A stretch of DNA of 64,000 nt from Cryptomeria japonica. Its lineage: Eukaryota; Streptophyta; Pinopsida; Cupressales; Cupressaceae. The notes below the pieces were generated by a model, which was not told where the DNA came from, did not search any database, and saw only the letters and a program-made list of their open reading frames with translations. The stretch is from positions 143,647,041 to 143,711,040 of the forward strand of contig NC_081406.1 of NCBI RefSeq assembly GCF_030272615.1, in the 5' to 3' direction. The translations under genes and the position numbers were made by a program. This document shows, piece after piece, positions 21,687-33,552 of the stretch. How positions within the stretch are numbered: position 1 is the first letter of the stretch; every line of letters begins with the position of its first letter.

Positions 21687-23938
21687 ATGGGTGGTGATCC
21701 AATTCATCATGAGCCAACGGTTCATGAAGTGTTGTTGTAGGATGCTCTTTGTGAGCATTATTTCAGACACCACGGTTGGTTGGATTACTTCTTGAAAATC
21801 GGGGATTATAACGAAGAAATTGTTGCAGAATTTATGCATTCCTTTAATGAAGGAGATGCTACAGTTAAAGGTTTAAGGGTTATTGCTATGAAGCAGCGAA
21901 TAGCAGAAGTAACGAGGTTGCTGCAGGAAGGAGAGCTATTTCTAGAATCAAAAGATGCAAGGAGTGTCAGGGCAGAGTTCACAATTCTCACGGATGGACC
22001 CTTAATGGTGGATAAACAAGGAACTAGAAGGGTTTCTCTACCAACACATTGGCCTCAGGTAGCTTTGTATGTTATGAAATACATTACATGTGAAGGGCGA
22101 TATTCAAATCTGCATTCACCTCATTTTAAATTACTTAGTCATCTGCGGCATGGCCGGCGAGTGAATTTTCCTAATTTCTTATACCACCTCATTTCTACAA
22201 GCACTAAGGAGATGCGGAAAAATGGAAATCACTTCATTAGCCATCATGGATTGGTTAAGCTACTTGTACAACGATCCCTGAGAGATGTTTCACAAATGGA
22301 ATGGGGCGTATTTGAGGATATACAACAATTTAGGGTTGAAGATGCCCCTATTGCAGATAACTCGCTGGTTGAAGAAGAAAATGTTGTAGAACCCTCTTCC
22401 CCCGTAGTTGCTGCAGAAGAGGATTTGCTTGTTGCTGAAGGAGCCGCGGTTATTATGGAGGAAAAGACAGCGGAATCAAGTGAAGAACAACCCTCTACTT
22501 CTCTTCAAGGAGATTCTCCATTTCTGTGAAGGAAGGGAAAAGAGTTGGAAAGAGATGAAACAGATGAAGAACTCATGACCCAGCCGCAAGTAACTCAGAT
22601 TCCTCCTGCAGCCAAGAGGCATAGGACAAAAATAAAAACTCCTGCAGCAATTGAAGCGACTCATGTAGCCATTCCAAAAGTTTATGTAAGGAGAACACGT
22701 AGCAAGACACAAAAGACTCATCCTGTGGGTAATCCGATAGAGGTTATTACAGTGGAAACTTCAGAAGAAGGAAGCCCTGCAGATATTGAAATTCAAGAAG
22801 AAGGAAGCCCTACGGAGGATGAAATCCAAGAAAATGTTGCTGAAGATAAACTAGCAAATCTTGTTTTTGAGGCACAACAATTTGAAGGAACTGTTGAAGA
22901 TATTCTACAGTAGCCTGAAGAAAATATTGGAGAGATGCCAACACAGATTGAGGAGTTTATTGAGGAAATCCCACGGTCTAAGGTAGCACCTATTAGACCT
23001 CCTTCATCCCTAAGTAGTTTGTCTATTGCTTTAACATTTTATAGACAATGGGAAATAGAGAGGGTAGGTTGCAAGGGATTATTGATAAACAACAAAAAGA
23101 AATTGAAAAGAGAGATAATAAAATTGAGGAATTAGAGGGTAAGGTGGAAATAATTTCTGGTATGGTTCCTGAGTTGATTCAGCGTAGGTCACCTCCAAAA
23201 GTTTATGCAGTACACTTGAAAGAGTGGTATCTGAACTTCAACTTAAACCGCATTATTAGGGACCTTAGCCCCTCCTTAGAAACACCTGAAGAATTCTTTT
23301 ATGCTTACCAAACCTCTCCACATGCAGTGAAGAATTTGCTATGTGAATTATACTTACATAACTATGATGTACCTTCAGACAGAGAGTGAAACCCTTTATT
23401 GTATATTGGGGATATCCATATCAAAGCTTTAATGTCATGGATCCAAAATGAGATTATCATGGGGGCACAAGTCAAGGAGTATGAAAAATTAGAGTTTGAC
23501 TGTCCATTACCATTAAGGAGGGAATCAGAAGCACCAAGAGTTCTTTATTATGATTGGCAGAAGTTACTGGTAAGAGATGATGTTAGAAAATTAGTGCTTC
23601 CAATGAGAGAAGAAGTCTATCAAGCATATGAGCATTTGATTCAGACTGACTGGACAACTGCAATAGAAGGGTTAACTCAGCGCTGGAATAATCTACCGGA
23701 ATAGTTAAAATAAGGAGAACCTTATTCACTACAAAATTTTCATGCAACCATGCAAAGAGCCCCCAAATACATACAGTTAGGTAGGGAGAAAGCCAACAAA
23801 TGGCTACCAATGATCTTTCAACCCCCAATCCTTATGTGGTCGCTTTTGGCATGTCAGCCTACGAAGCAAAACTATGATGCAGTCACAGAAGAAACGACCA
23901 GATGGTCCAGGCTGGAAAAAATGAAAGGATTTTATTGA
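21687..23938 (+). pseudogene. Athila-like post-pol accessory ORF (about 750 codons)
   Basis: A long extra protein after pol, with no enzyme motifs and no clear transmembrane segment. The ATG at 21687 is in frame with the longest open stretch (21780-22529). Stops lie at 21738, about 22527, 22911, about 23387 and 23702, and one frameshift falls at about 23050-23100. The N-terminal globular domain runs over about residues 25-200, with 'VMKYITCEGRYSN', a Leu/His/Phe-rich stretch and 'ISHHGLVKLL'. An acidic linker follows, then a basic 'YVRRTRSKTQK' segment, a coiled-coil-like stretch ('KQQKEIEKRDNKIEELEG') and a C-terminal globular part. The N-terminal domain resembles the reading frame at 31900-32620 inside a LINE. 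In Athila the slot is often called env-like, but nothing here supports an envelope protein. Confidence 0.8.
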
Positions 23939-24036
23939 AACTTGGCTTCAGGGGGAACAGATCAGGGCACCATTGGTGATATGAGAGTTACTGCAAGAGT
24001 CATACATTTTCCTTTTGCTGTAGGATCAACAAACTC

Positions 24037-24052
24037 TTAAAGTTGGGGGGCA
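24037..24052 (+). other. Athila-like 3' polypurine tract
   Basis: TTAAAGTTGGGGGGCA lies directly before the 3' LTR start at 24053 and serves as plus-strand primer. Confidence 0.75.
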
Positions 24053-25298
24053 TGATAAGTTGAGACTTTGTCATGTTTTTATCATCGAAACTCTTAGGTT
24101 TTTGACATCTTTTGGTTTGCATAGTAGTAGTGAAGTATTGTAAATTGTCTATATGTATTCCATGTGTTAAACCTGAACTTATGAAATCATGTTTGAACTT
24201 TGTCGGTTTATTCTTGCAGCCAAGTGATTTGTTCATGTTGCTATGCGGATTATTTAGGGTAATATCATATGTGAATTAATGAATGTGTTAATTAAATTAA
24301 ATACGTATGCATGTCCTTGTATGTTGTTTTTGTTGTAGTGCAGATAATAAATGATGTCGCGGTGGATATTCTCCTTTCACGCCTGAAGAAGGAAGAATCA
24401 CGTAAGAAATAACTGGAGATCAAACTGAAGAGGAGCCGAGCGAGCGCAAGGTACGGCATGAGCAGAGCAGCCAAGCAATACTACTGAAGTTTAACTTTAG
24501 TGGGCATTGAATTCGAAAAATAACGCCACGACATGCAAAGACTATGGTTCGGTTTAGATCCACATTTCTTGCAGCCAAGCTCTACTTATCTTCTTCATCA
24601 GTCAATCATCTGCCTCTTCTTCTAGGCGTGATTTGAGTTGTCCATTGTAGTTGATCTTTGCTTTTTAATAAGCTCTTCCTTTTTTCTTAAGGGTTAGACA
24701 GAATAGAAAGGAATAGAGTAGAGAATTTTGATAAACATTCTTGAGTTTTCTTTTCAAACATGTAATCATTTTCAGGAAGCAATGAATAAAAGATATGTTG
24801 TTTTGATCTGTTAAAAGTATTTTTTTGGAAGCTTGATATCACTCATCCAAGGGGGCCCACTTGGTGAGTGATCCTGTGTTTGTGCTTATTGAAATTAGTT
24901 CTTCTTTAGTTACAGTAGAAGTTCATGCCTTGACTGTTCCTGCAGCCACTGGAAATAGATCCATTGATTGTTCCTGCAGCCAAGCCAGAACAAAATGATT
25001 TCTGTTATTTATATTAGATCATTCCAGCATTGTTTTTATAAGTTTTCCTGTAGCCTTCTATAATTTCCATTCTCGTCTTTCCTTTCCACATAATGTTAGT
25101 TACTGTAGCAATGCAAAATAGCCATTGAAGGAGCTTAGTGCATATATAATGCAGACCCATTTCAAGTTTTACGGGCCTGGGTTGATAACTAAATGAACAC
25201 TAGCCATAAAAATAATAACTTTACCAGATGAATGTCCAAACTTCGGGTTGAGATTCCAATTAGAGTTATTGTTATTATTATTATTGTTGGAGTAGACA
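24053..25298 (+). repeat. Athila-like 3' LTR (1246 bp)
   Basis: It matches the 5' LTR throughout. The ends are TGATAAGTTGAG and GTTGGAGTAGACA. It is followed by AGGTC, which pairs with GGGTC before the 5' LTR. Confidence 0.93.
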
Positions 25299-26179
25299 AG
25301 GTCAATAGAAATTATTTGACCAAAATCATTGACAACTCCTTTGAAGACCTCTTGAGTCTTTATTACAATGATCTATTAGAATAGTAGACACATGAACCCA
25401 CATTGATGCCATCTTGAAAGAGTTTTTTGAGGCATCAAACCTTGACTCCCATCTCTTGAGGGCAAAGGTCAATTTAGTGATAAGCCACAACCCCTCGGCT
25501 AGGATTTTATAGAGGTCCTCTTCACAAGCAAAGACAAGTGATAAATAACCTTTGGTAAGGTTAGTAATCTTCAATTGAATTTTCGTTCTCTATTTTTTGC
25601 CGGCCTAGGCTCTTGCCATTTAAATATTCAATCTAAGACCCAAAATAATTGACCAAAGTCATCTCTAGCTTAGAGACACTTTTATCAACAATACCATCAC
25701 AAGTAGAAATGAACAACTCACCTAAACAAGGGTTAGAGGAAACCTTGATCTATGAAAAAGAATTTTTTTCTTCCAATTTAAGATCAAAGAAGGAAACCCA
25801 ACACTAGGGAACCACCTTGTTTGTTGTGTGCATAGATGAGGATTGACCACTAAATACTTCAAGGCCCACAATCTAACCCACTTTAGATAGAATAAGCTCA
25901 AAACTAGGGACAAAACTCTTGGGGCTCCCTCCAAGAGTCTTATCACCAAGTATTTGCCACTTGCAAGATACGTCTTAGGTCAAGAGGTTTATCCAAAACT
26001 TACACAAACCTATCTTCCTTGTCCTTTGTCATCCCATTTCGCATCTAATCACCATCATCACTCACACCCATAGTACTACCACCAGTCCCACCTACCACAC
26101 CCACCCCATTCATAGACCCACCACCAACTTGTTACCCATAGTTTGCAACCCTAGCTGTAGACGCTAGACCCTCCATCAT
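25299..26179 (-). pseudogene. LINE ORF1 relic, 5' half (DUF4283)
   Basis: Minus strand, start ATG at about 26179 ('MMEGLAS'). It has a Gly/Ser/Thr-rich N-terminal linker and then the DUF4283 core, with '.LVFACEEDLYKILAEG' and 'LALKRWE..FDASK' signatures at about 25430-25560. DUF4283 is the ORF1 fold of plant L1 LINEs, acting with RNA in the RNP. The domain runs into 25299, where the Athila-like element begins, and resumes in frame at 6165. Several stops are present. This is the oldest datable layer in the left third of the window. Confidence 0.75.
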
Positions 26180-27410
26180 TTAAAATAGTATATCATGTTT
26201 CTTGAAGAAAAGAAAAAAAGATTTTTTGTATGTTGATTACTCAACATTAAATAAACCATTTTTTTCATGTTAAGATAAATAATTATTTAAATATAAATCT
26301 TATTGTAAAGAAATGTCCATACAAATATTATCTACAACTATAAGATTTTAGTTTTAATAGTACTAAAGATAAACAAATTTTAATAGCTACAAGATGCATT
26401 CACTTATAATAACCTATTCACTAGAAATATTTAAAATTAGTTTCATTTATGGATTAAAGTTCTTATATCCCTGACTCATTTGTCAATGAAAAGAAGGAAA
26501 AAATTTGGGCACACAGAATATTAATGAGAAAGCTGTTCAATGGTAACTATGTGAGAAGCATTAAATAGAATTCTTTTAAGTCAAAGGTGCAGCCATATTC
26601 AGAAAGTTCACATTGTAATAGCTTAAACATCCTCATTTAATTTGTGAATTTCAGACAATAATACAAGAGATGAAACTACACTACTTGGATTATGAAAATA
26701 TAAGAGGAAACAATTTTACATCTTTCCTGTCAAACAAAGAGGAAGAAAGGACTCAGTCGATTTCAGCTTTAGCAGAGAGATAAAAATACCAAAATCCAAC
26801 CCTAGCAGGAAATATAAAATTTTGACTGTCACGATCTGGTATCTATTGTCAGATTAGTTAGCAGCAGATATTATATTAATTCTCTCAAGATAAACATGTG
26901 ATTACAAACTCAGCATAGAGTATCATCCAAATAAGAAATCTTGTATGTGACAAACATTCTTACAACTAACTTTATAGATTTTCAAAGATCAGAAAAATAA
27001 TGATCTGTTTGTTTACAACTAGCTTTATAGATTTACATTTACCATGCAAAAATCTTAAAATATTTTGTTATATCTATAAAATCATCAAAATTATTTTAAA
27101 TTGCTGATAATTTTTAAGTATGATTTTGAAATTGCTTATGATAAAACATAATCTTGAATAATAAGAAAGAACCATTCAGTTAAGCTTCAATCCAAACTAT
27201 CATAACTACAATTATAACCAACATTATCAAAATAACTTTCCCATCCTTTACAAGAGAATAGTTCTATACATGAGTAACACTAAAATTAATGCATATCAAT
27301 CAATTTCTACAACTGGGAAAATCTAAATCCAAGAGCCATTTTGAATGGCTGCCACTCACCAAAACATGAGAACTATGCTGGCACTCATCATTTACAAAGT
27401 CCTTTAATTT
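26180..27410. other. AT-rich intergenic stretch
   Basis: I see no gene, LTR end or structured repeat here. The base composition is strongly AT-rich and open frames are short. Confidence 0.6.
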
Positions 27411-29146
27411 TTACATTTTACCAACTTTAACCAGCCAGTCAAGTATCCGGACAGTTGCATCACTTGCAGCACAACCTTCTTTCTTCATTTGATCCATCAC
27501 CCAAAACGTTTTTTCAAGGTCATGTCTTTCACGGAAGGTGTCTAATAATATATTGTATGTTATAACGTCTGGATCTAAATTATTTTCCTTGCATAGAGAA
27601 CCAATCAATATATTATAGGTTACAACATCTGGGGCAATACCAACCACTTTCATCTTTGAAAAATACTTCAAGGCCTTATCTATTTCACCTTTTTTGCAAT
27701 GGGCATCAATCAGACAGCTATAAGTGACTACATTAGGAGTCAAGCCTTCATCTAGCATCTTATTAAAGAATGAAAGTGCTCTAGAAAAATCTCCTGCCGT
27801 CAATGACTTTGGTGTATGTCACTTCATCAAGTTTCAAATCCCTTGTCGCCATCTCCTCTAAAATCTTTCCTACCATGTTCATTTCTCCAGTTCTACAGAA
27901 TGCACAAATTAGTTTATTATATGTAATTACATCAGGAACATGTCCCCTATTTTCCATCTCAGAAATAAGTGTAAATGCTTCCTTTGCCCTGTTACTCTGA
28001 CATAAATCACCAATTAGAATGTTGTAGGTAACAACATCTGGGGAGCAGCCTTTGCTTAGCATATTTTTAAACAACTTTCGAGCCTTTTCCACCTCATGCA
28101 ATTCACATAGGCTGCGTATCAAAGAATTATAAGTAATCACATTTGGTTGTAAACCCTTCTCGACATGTCATGGAAACAATTCCAAGCCTTGTCCATCCTG
28201 CCATCTTTGCATAGTCCATCAATAATTGAATTAAATGTCACTACATCAGGCAAAGGACCAAACTCCATCATTTGTACAAACAGATCGTAGGCTTTGTCTG
28301 TTTTCCCAGCCTTGCAAAATCCATTTATCAGACTACTATAAATATAGCAGTTAAGCAAATGGCCGTCTTGTAACATTTTACCTACTAATCCTAGAGCTTC
28401 ATCTATTCTTTCTACTTTGCAAAGACCATCAACCATGGTGTTGTATGTAAAAATATCTGGAGTGCAGTAACTATGTTTCATTCCAGCTACTAACCTTAAG
28501 GCTTCATCTTCCCTTCCCACCATGCAGAGACCGTTTATTAGGGTACTGCACACAATAATATCTGGAAAAATGCCAGTTTGTATCATCTCAGCAAACAATA
28601 CAAGGGCTTCATCTACTCTACCTCTTTTACATATCCAATCAATTAGGGTGCTGTATGTAACGATATTAGGGAAACAATGAACGTGCCTCATTCCGTGAAA
28701 AATCACAAGTGCTTCCTCTATTTGATCCCGTTTACACGAAGCCTTTATGAGGGTGTTATAAGTGACAACATCTGGATGTATTTCCATCTCTTTCATTTCA
28801 GCAAGAAGGGTGTTGATTCGAGGGATATCACCAGATTTTCCAAGGCCACCCAAAAGCGCGGTGAAGGATACGACATGGCTGAATGTACAAGGTCCCAGGC
28901 CTTGTTCGTGTTTTCCGATTTACAGAGGGCAGTAATATACTCAGTGAAGTGCTTGACATTAAATTTGTGGGTAATGTGAGGAGGGGGTTTGTCCTGTTTC
29001 TGTGTGTGTTCATGTTGAGATGAGGAGGTTTTGGAGTATTGTTTGGAAGAATGAGGAGGATGAGGATGAGGAGAAGGTACCTGTTGAAAGAGGGGGCATC
29101 GTATCCATTTGAAGTTGCGCATCATCATCTCCATCTTAATCTTCAA
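27411..29146 (-). pseudogene. P-class pentatricopeptide repeat protein, frameshifted
   Basis: About 14 PPR motifs of 35 residues, each with the usual 'PDVVTYN.LI..LCK' pattern and 'A..L...M...G' helix. P-class PPR proteins bind organellar RNA sequence-specifically, acting in processing, stability or translation in mitochondria or plastids. There are no E, DYW or other C-terminal domains. The N-terminus is Met-, Ser-, Pro- and His-rich and could be a transit peptide. Three frameshifts interrupt the repeats: at about 28880 (before the first full repeat), about 28160 (a one-base loss in '.HDMS..EKG') and about 27800 (a short loss). Near 27580 one repeat has lost most of its length in frame. It is probably a recent pseudogene. 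If the frameshifts are sequence errors it would be a gene of roughly 570 residues. Confidence 0.85.
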
Positions 29147-29230
29147 GCGCGTAACAGAGCAGAGCGGAGCAGGACAAAACCCTCGCGCATCTTCTCTGAA
29201 CTTCCTTCACTCAAGCTAAGAATTTTTTAA

Positions 29231-30006
29231 TAAGTCTAGACTATTTGGGGCTGGCATTATAGTTTATAGTTTTGTTTTTTTTTTTAAAAAAAATTGAATT
29301 TTTTTTTTTATAATACTAGACTTTCAAGAATCATAATCTAAAAAAAAAATCTTATAAATGAAAATATACATGAATCAATAGATAATTATTTTTTGTTTTT
29401 AATAAGTAAAATTAAATTTATCAAAGTATAATTATTCAAAAATATACAATTAAACTTAAAAAAAAAAAAAACATAAAAAATCAATAATAATAAATTTTTA
29501 TAATAATTGTGATTGTAAAAAATAAATAAATTATTAAAATTATAAAAAATATTTCACTTTCATCTCCACTTCCTCTAATTATATTATTAAACTATTTTTC
29601 ATAAAGTCATCAATTTTAAATATCTATTCAATGAAGTTTAAAAAAAAAAATTAAAGTGAATTGATTAATCTATTTGCATAAAACTAAAATGTAGAATGAT
29701 AAATTATTAAAATACTAAAAATGAGAACTGATGTAGCTCACACTACAAAATAATATTTTGAAAAAATAATTTTAAATAAACAACACTTCCAAATGAATCC
29801 AACTACCCAAAAAATCTCTCTATTATATACTTATTGTAAAATGTTTAATAGTTAAATTATCCAGTTGTTTCACATATTCTCTTCACATCTCTATAAAGCT
29901 ATTAAATTCCTTAAATTCCTCAGCATTCAATCATTGTCTATTTACCAAAGACAACATGCATGTAATTCTAAATTAAGAATGGATGACTGAGTTTAACATA
30001 ACATCC
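29231..30006. other. AT-rich intergenic stretch with the LINE insertion site
   Basis: There is no gene. It contains poly-A and poly-T runs. From about 29840 to 30006 the sequence matches 33850-33980, a second copy of a short local duplication. The LINE at 30007 sits at the end of this copy. Confidence 0.65.
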
Positions 30007-31304
30007 TGGTTGGGGGATAAACCTCTAGCTTCCTCCCCTTCCCTATGAAGGATCCTTCATTCCACTAAGGAGTTCTTTGGCTTGCATGTGTCAGACTTCT
30101 TTTATGTCAATTCCTAGAAGGATGTTTCTACCTGCTATCAGGACCAACCACATCTTCTCCCTATAGCTCATGAGTTATGAGAGAAGCTAAAATTGATCAA
30201 GTTGCCTCTCTTTCCTTCTGGTGACTAATTCATTTGGAAATGGAACCCTAATGTGGTGTTTTCAATCAAATCTGCCTACCGATATCTCCTATGGATTGAT
30301 GACCCCCTTGATTGGTGGAAGCTTATTTAGAATCCCCATCTTATTCCCAAAGTCAACTTCTTTTGGTGGGTGGCACTTCATAAAAAAATTCTTATGCTCG
30401 ATAACCTCCATAAGTGACGATTCTGATTTTCCAATAGACGTGTAATTTGTAAATTGGATGTTGAAAACTTCTCTCATCTTTTTTATATTGTGACATTGCC
30501 ATAACTCTTTGGGATATGGTTTGTCAGAAATTTGACCTCCATTGGCCAATGAATGAAAGCTTAGGGCAATTATTGCAGGAATGGGATAGCTCATCCCACA
30601 ACCCCCTTGTTGGTCTGCTCTGGAAACAGATACCACCACACCTTGTCTGGTGTATCTAGAAAGAAAGGAACAACAAAATCTTTTAGGGAAAATTTGAAAC
30701 CTCTGCTACGTTGGTCATTGGGGGATTTTTTAAACTGCTAATGGAAAATCTTTCAATTATTTTAGTTAAACTACCCACTAACCCACCATCCACAGCTGAT
30801 TTTGAAATTGCTCATAGATTGAACCTTGTAGCCTCCTTCACTGCCTTTGATAATTCGAAGCGCATTTATAGGTTGAACACTAAATGGAAACCTCCATATT
30901 GGAGCTACACAAAACTTAATTTTAATGGTGCTACTCAACGAGGTTTGGCAACTGGGGGTGGAATCCTAAGAACTCATACTAGAGAGTTGGTTGCAGCTTA
31001 TGCAAGTAACTTGAATGGACATTCTAGCAATCAAGTTGAAGCTATGGCTTTACTTTGGGGCCTTCGCATTTCCCTTTACATTGGGGTCAAGACAACTGTC
31101 ATTGAAGGTGACTCAATGTTAATAATTGATGTTGTTAAAGGGCTGAATAGAATAAACTAGTTTATTGATGGTATCATTAGAGACACATTCATACTTTTAT
31201 CTGCCTTTGACTCCTTCCTGTTGAACCATACCAACAGGGAAGGTAACTGTGTGGTGGATGCCATGGCGGCCCTTGGTGTTAATTTCAATGGACTAAGATG
31301 CTAG
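30007..31304 (+). pseudogene. LINE ORF2 C-terminal part (zf-RVT and RNase H)
   Basis: The C-terminal third of the LINE polyprotein. The first half (about 30180-30500) has the zf-RVT region, with 'FSIKSAYRYL' and 'PKVNFFWW'. The second half is a plant LINE RNase H: 'KLNFNGATQRG' (first Asp replaced by Asn-Phe-Asn, usually NFDGA), 'NQVEAMALLWGL' (Glu), 'IEGDSM' (Asp) and 'GNCVVDAMAALG' (last Asp), then stop TAG at 31302. Frameshifts and stops interrupt the first half. Endonuclease and RT are absent because of 5' truncation. Confidence 0.85.
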
Positions 31305-31559
31305 AGAATTCATAACTCCCTATCCCCTCTATCAAACTCCTTATTGAAGGAGAGACTAATAATATTACCTCTAATGGGCTTGAAATATATTAAGCCTTTC
31401 CCTCATTCCCATTGTACTACCTTTGAGGGGTGGACGAGGGAATTTTTGAATTCAAATAATTGTAGCCTTCAGCCTAGTGGTACCAATGGCTATCTGAGGT
31501 GGACTGCCACACATGCCATAAAATGTTTTTCACTCATTTTTTAGCATTGCCTTTTGATC

Positions 31560-33552
31560 CTCATGATGACACAATTCGCTTATGCAATAAGGTATAAGGG
31601 TCGTATTGAGGATCGTCTGACTGAAGGGCTTGTTAAAGATTTATTAACAGGTGGCAGCTTGGAAAATGATGTGTTTTCATGCTTCAAATCTGAGATGGTA
31701 AAAAATTATTTTCCTTAACGTCCCTTCAGTTGGCTAGGAGTACGCTTCGCACGCTTCTCCTAGTCTGGCAAATTATTGTGGCAATTATTTCACCGAAGGG
31801 TTGCTTTATGCCCTATTCTTTTATGGCAACAAAATTTTTATTTCTCCAAGGCATTGCTCTGTTTTTCATTTTCATGCTAAAACTTAAGGAGAAAACTTTG
31901 GCTATCTTCTCTAAGGAGGTAGAAATGGGAGGTGAGAGGGTTCGCTATGAGCCGGACAATCCAGAGGACTTCAAGAAGGATGTTGTCATATGGAACTATT
32001 GCACTGAGGCAGGTGTAGTGGATTTTATGAAAATGCCTTAAGGGGCATGATGAACATATTTCTATTCAATTTGCGACTTCATGGAATAATAGGCGAGTTG
32101 TGGTGGAGGGAATTTCTTTTGAAGTCATGAAGGAAGCCATTGCAAAGGCCACAAGACTATCCCTCGAGGCAATAACATGGAAATGCAGCAGCCATATGAC
32201 CAACAGTGAACATGTGAGCAAATTTTTTAAATGGAAGGAAACCCCAGTGAAACTCCAAGGCAGATTCGACAAGCTGAAACTCAAATACCCCTAAGATGTG
32301 GTATGTCTTCTTATCATGAAATATTTTACTTTGGAAGGCCATCATAAAATCTCTTACTACTACCACCTACCTCTACTTAATTATTTTAGAAATAATGATT
32401 TACTATGTTTGTCATTTTATTTACTCCATTTTATGGAAAGCTCCATTAAATATGCCCTTGACCCTAAAAATAAAGGTAAACCCATGATTCCCCTTCACCA
32501 GGGTTTAATCTGCCCTCCCAGGAACATAATGATGGTTCTATTGCCCCTTCTCGCTTCCTTCCCTTTAGCGACTTATGCTTATGGTTTTACAACCCCCCCC
32601 TCCCCTGCCCCAAGTTTTTTTTAGCTTTTCAGTCAGGATTTCATCTCCCCTGTGGTGCCTTCATCCTCTGTCACCATCTCTGAATTAAGCTCTCCTTCTT
32701 GCCCATCCACTTTGGGATGGGACAAGATTTCTTCGCCCTCCAAAAGCAAAGGATAGGTCAGGAAGCAAAAAAGAATTATTATAGATAACTCCATCTCTGA
32801 AGGGTTTGAAGAGGAAGACCCCATTGATGATACTATTGGTAGACGAAGATCTCACAGATTGGCCTCTAAGGGCTCTGTGGATAAGAAGGTGGAGGCCTGC
32901 ACTCACATAGCCACTGAAGAAGATATAGAAGGGGTGATGAGGGGAAGATTGTTAATAGCCCCCCAAAAGAAGTGAACCTCGCTACCAGCATGGAATTTGC
33001 TAGCCTGGTGGACCCTGGCCCCTTAATGGGAGCCGACTCCTCTCAAATTTTGGAGACCCAAATGAATGTGAATCTGGAAAATATCATTGAGGGATTAGAA
33101 TCAAGGTTGCCTTCTCACCTTGAGATCCTTAAAAAATGATGTGGACCTCCTAGAAGAAACTGGAAAAGAGAGGAAGGTTAAGTCCAAAAAGAAAAAAAGA
33201 TAAGAATGGGGACCCCAAGGATGAGAGGAATGCAAAACCCACTAATTCCGCGAAGGAGGAGCTATAGAACCCTGGCACCCATAGGCCCAACCTGGAGCAA
33301 GAAATCCAAAAGATGAAAGAGGAAATTAAGGTTATCAACAATAGGCTAGACATAAGAGACAAACAACAGGTCAGTATCAACAAGTTCTGCATTAGGGTCT
33401 TGCACAGTTCAACTTTGACACTCTATCTTCTTCATGACAAAACAACTGATGATGAGAACGACAGGCAAGCGGCCAGGGATCTGTTCAAATTTCTCTCAAA
33501 GGACTGGGAGAAGGCCATTAGTATGGAAGGGGCTCGTAATTTGGCCCCTTAG
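31560..33552 (+). pseudogene. Extra LINE ORF, related to Athila-like post-pol ORF
   Basis: This lies between the ORF2 stop and the LINE 3' UTR. In one frame from about 32040 to 32624 (one stop at 32292) it shares an ordered set of motifs with the ORF at 21687-23938: 'G..D' and 'V.G....M...IA..TRL', then 'MKY.T.EG', 'LL..FR', 'FYLLH' and 'H.GLI'. A basic 'RRSHRLASKG' segment follows near 32845, as 'VRRTRSKTQK' does in the Athila-like protein, and a coiled-coil-like stretch lies at 33290-33400. The upstream part (31730-32040) is in other frames. There is no enzyme motif, and the function is unknown. Confidence 0.65.

Larger units (their letters stand above)
6166..25298 (+). mobile_element. Athila-like Ty3/gypsy retrotransposon, 19.1 kb with nested copia
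   Basis: A complete but dead LTR retrotransposon. The LTRs (6166-7404 and 24053-25298) begin TGATAAGTTGAG and end ACA. The flanking 5-mers gggtc (6161-6165) and aggtc (25299-25303) are a target duplication with one mismatch. Order inside: tRNA-Asp-type primer site, gag, protease, RT, RNase H, integrase, G15 tract, long extra ORF, G6 polypurine tract. Without the copia insert (8042 bp with its duplication) it would be about 11.1 kb, typical for Athila. The DLGA protease motif, the primer site and the internal purine tract before an extra ORF all support the Athila/Tat branch. Confidence 0.92.

Noticed and set aside
21687-23938. Envelope gene in the Athila-like element
   Set aside because: The slot is the same as the env-like ORF of Athila, but I see no signal peptide, no transmembrane span and no fusion motif. 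I call it an accessory ORF.
25722-25949. Separate small protein on the minus strand
   Set aside because: It lies inside the N-terminal part of the LINE ORF1 relic in another frame.
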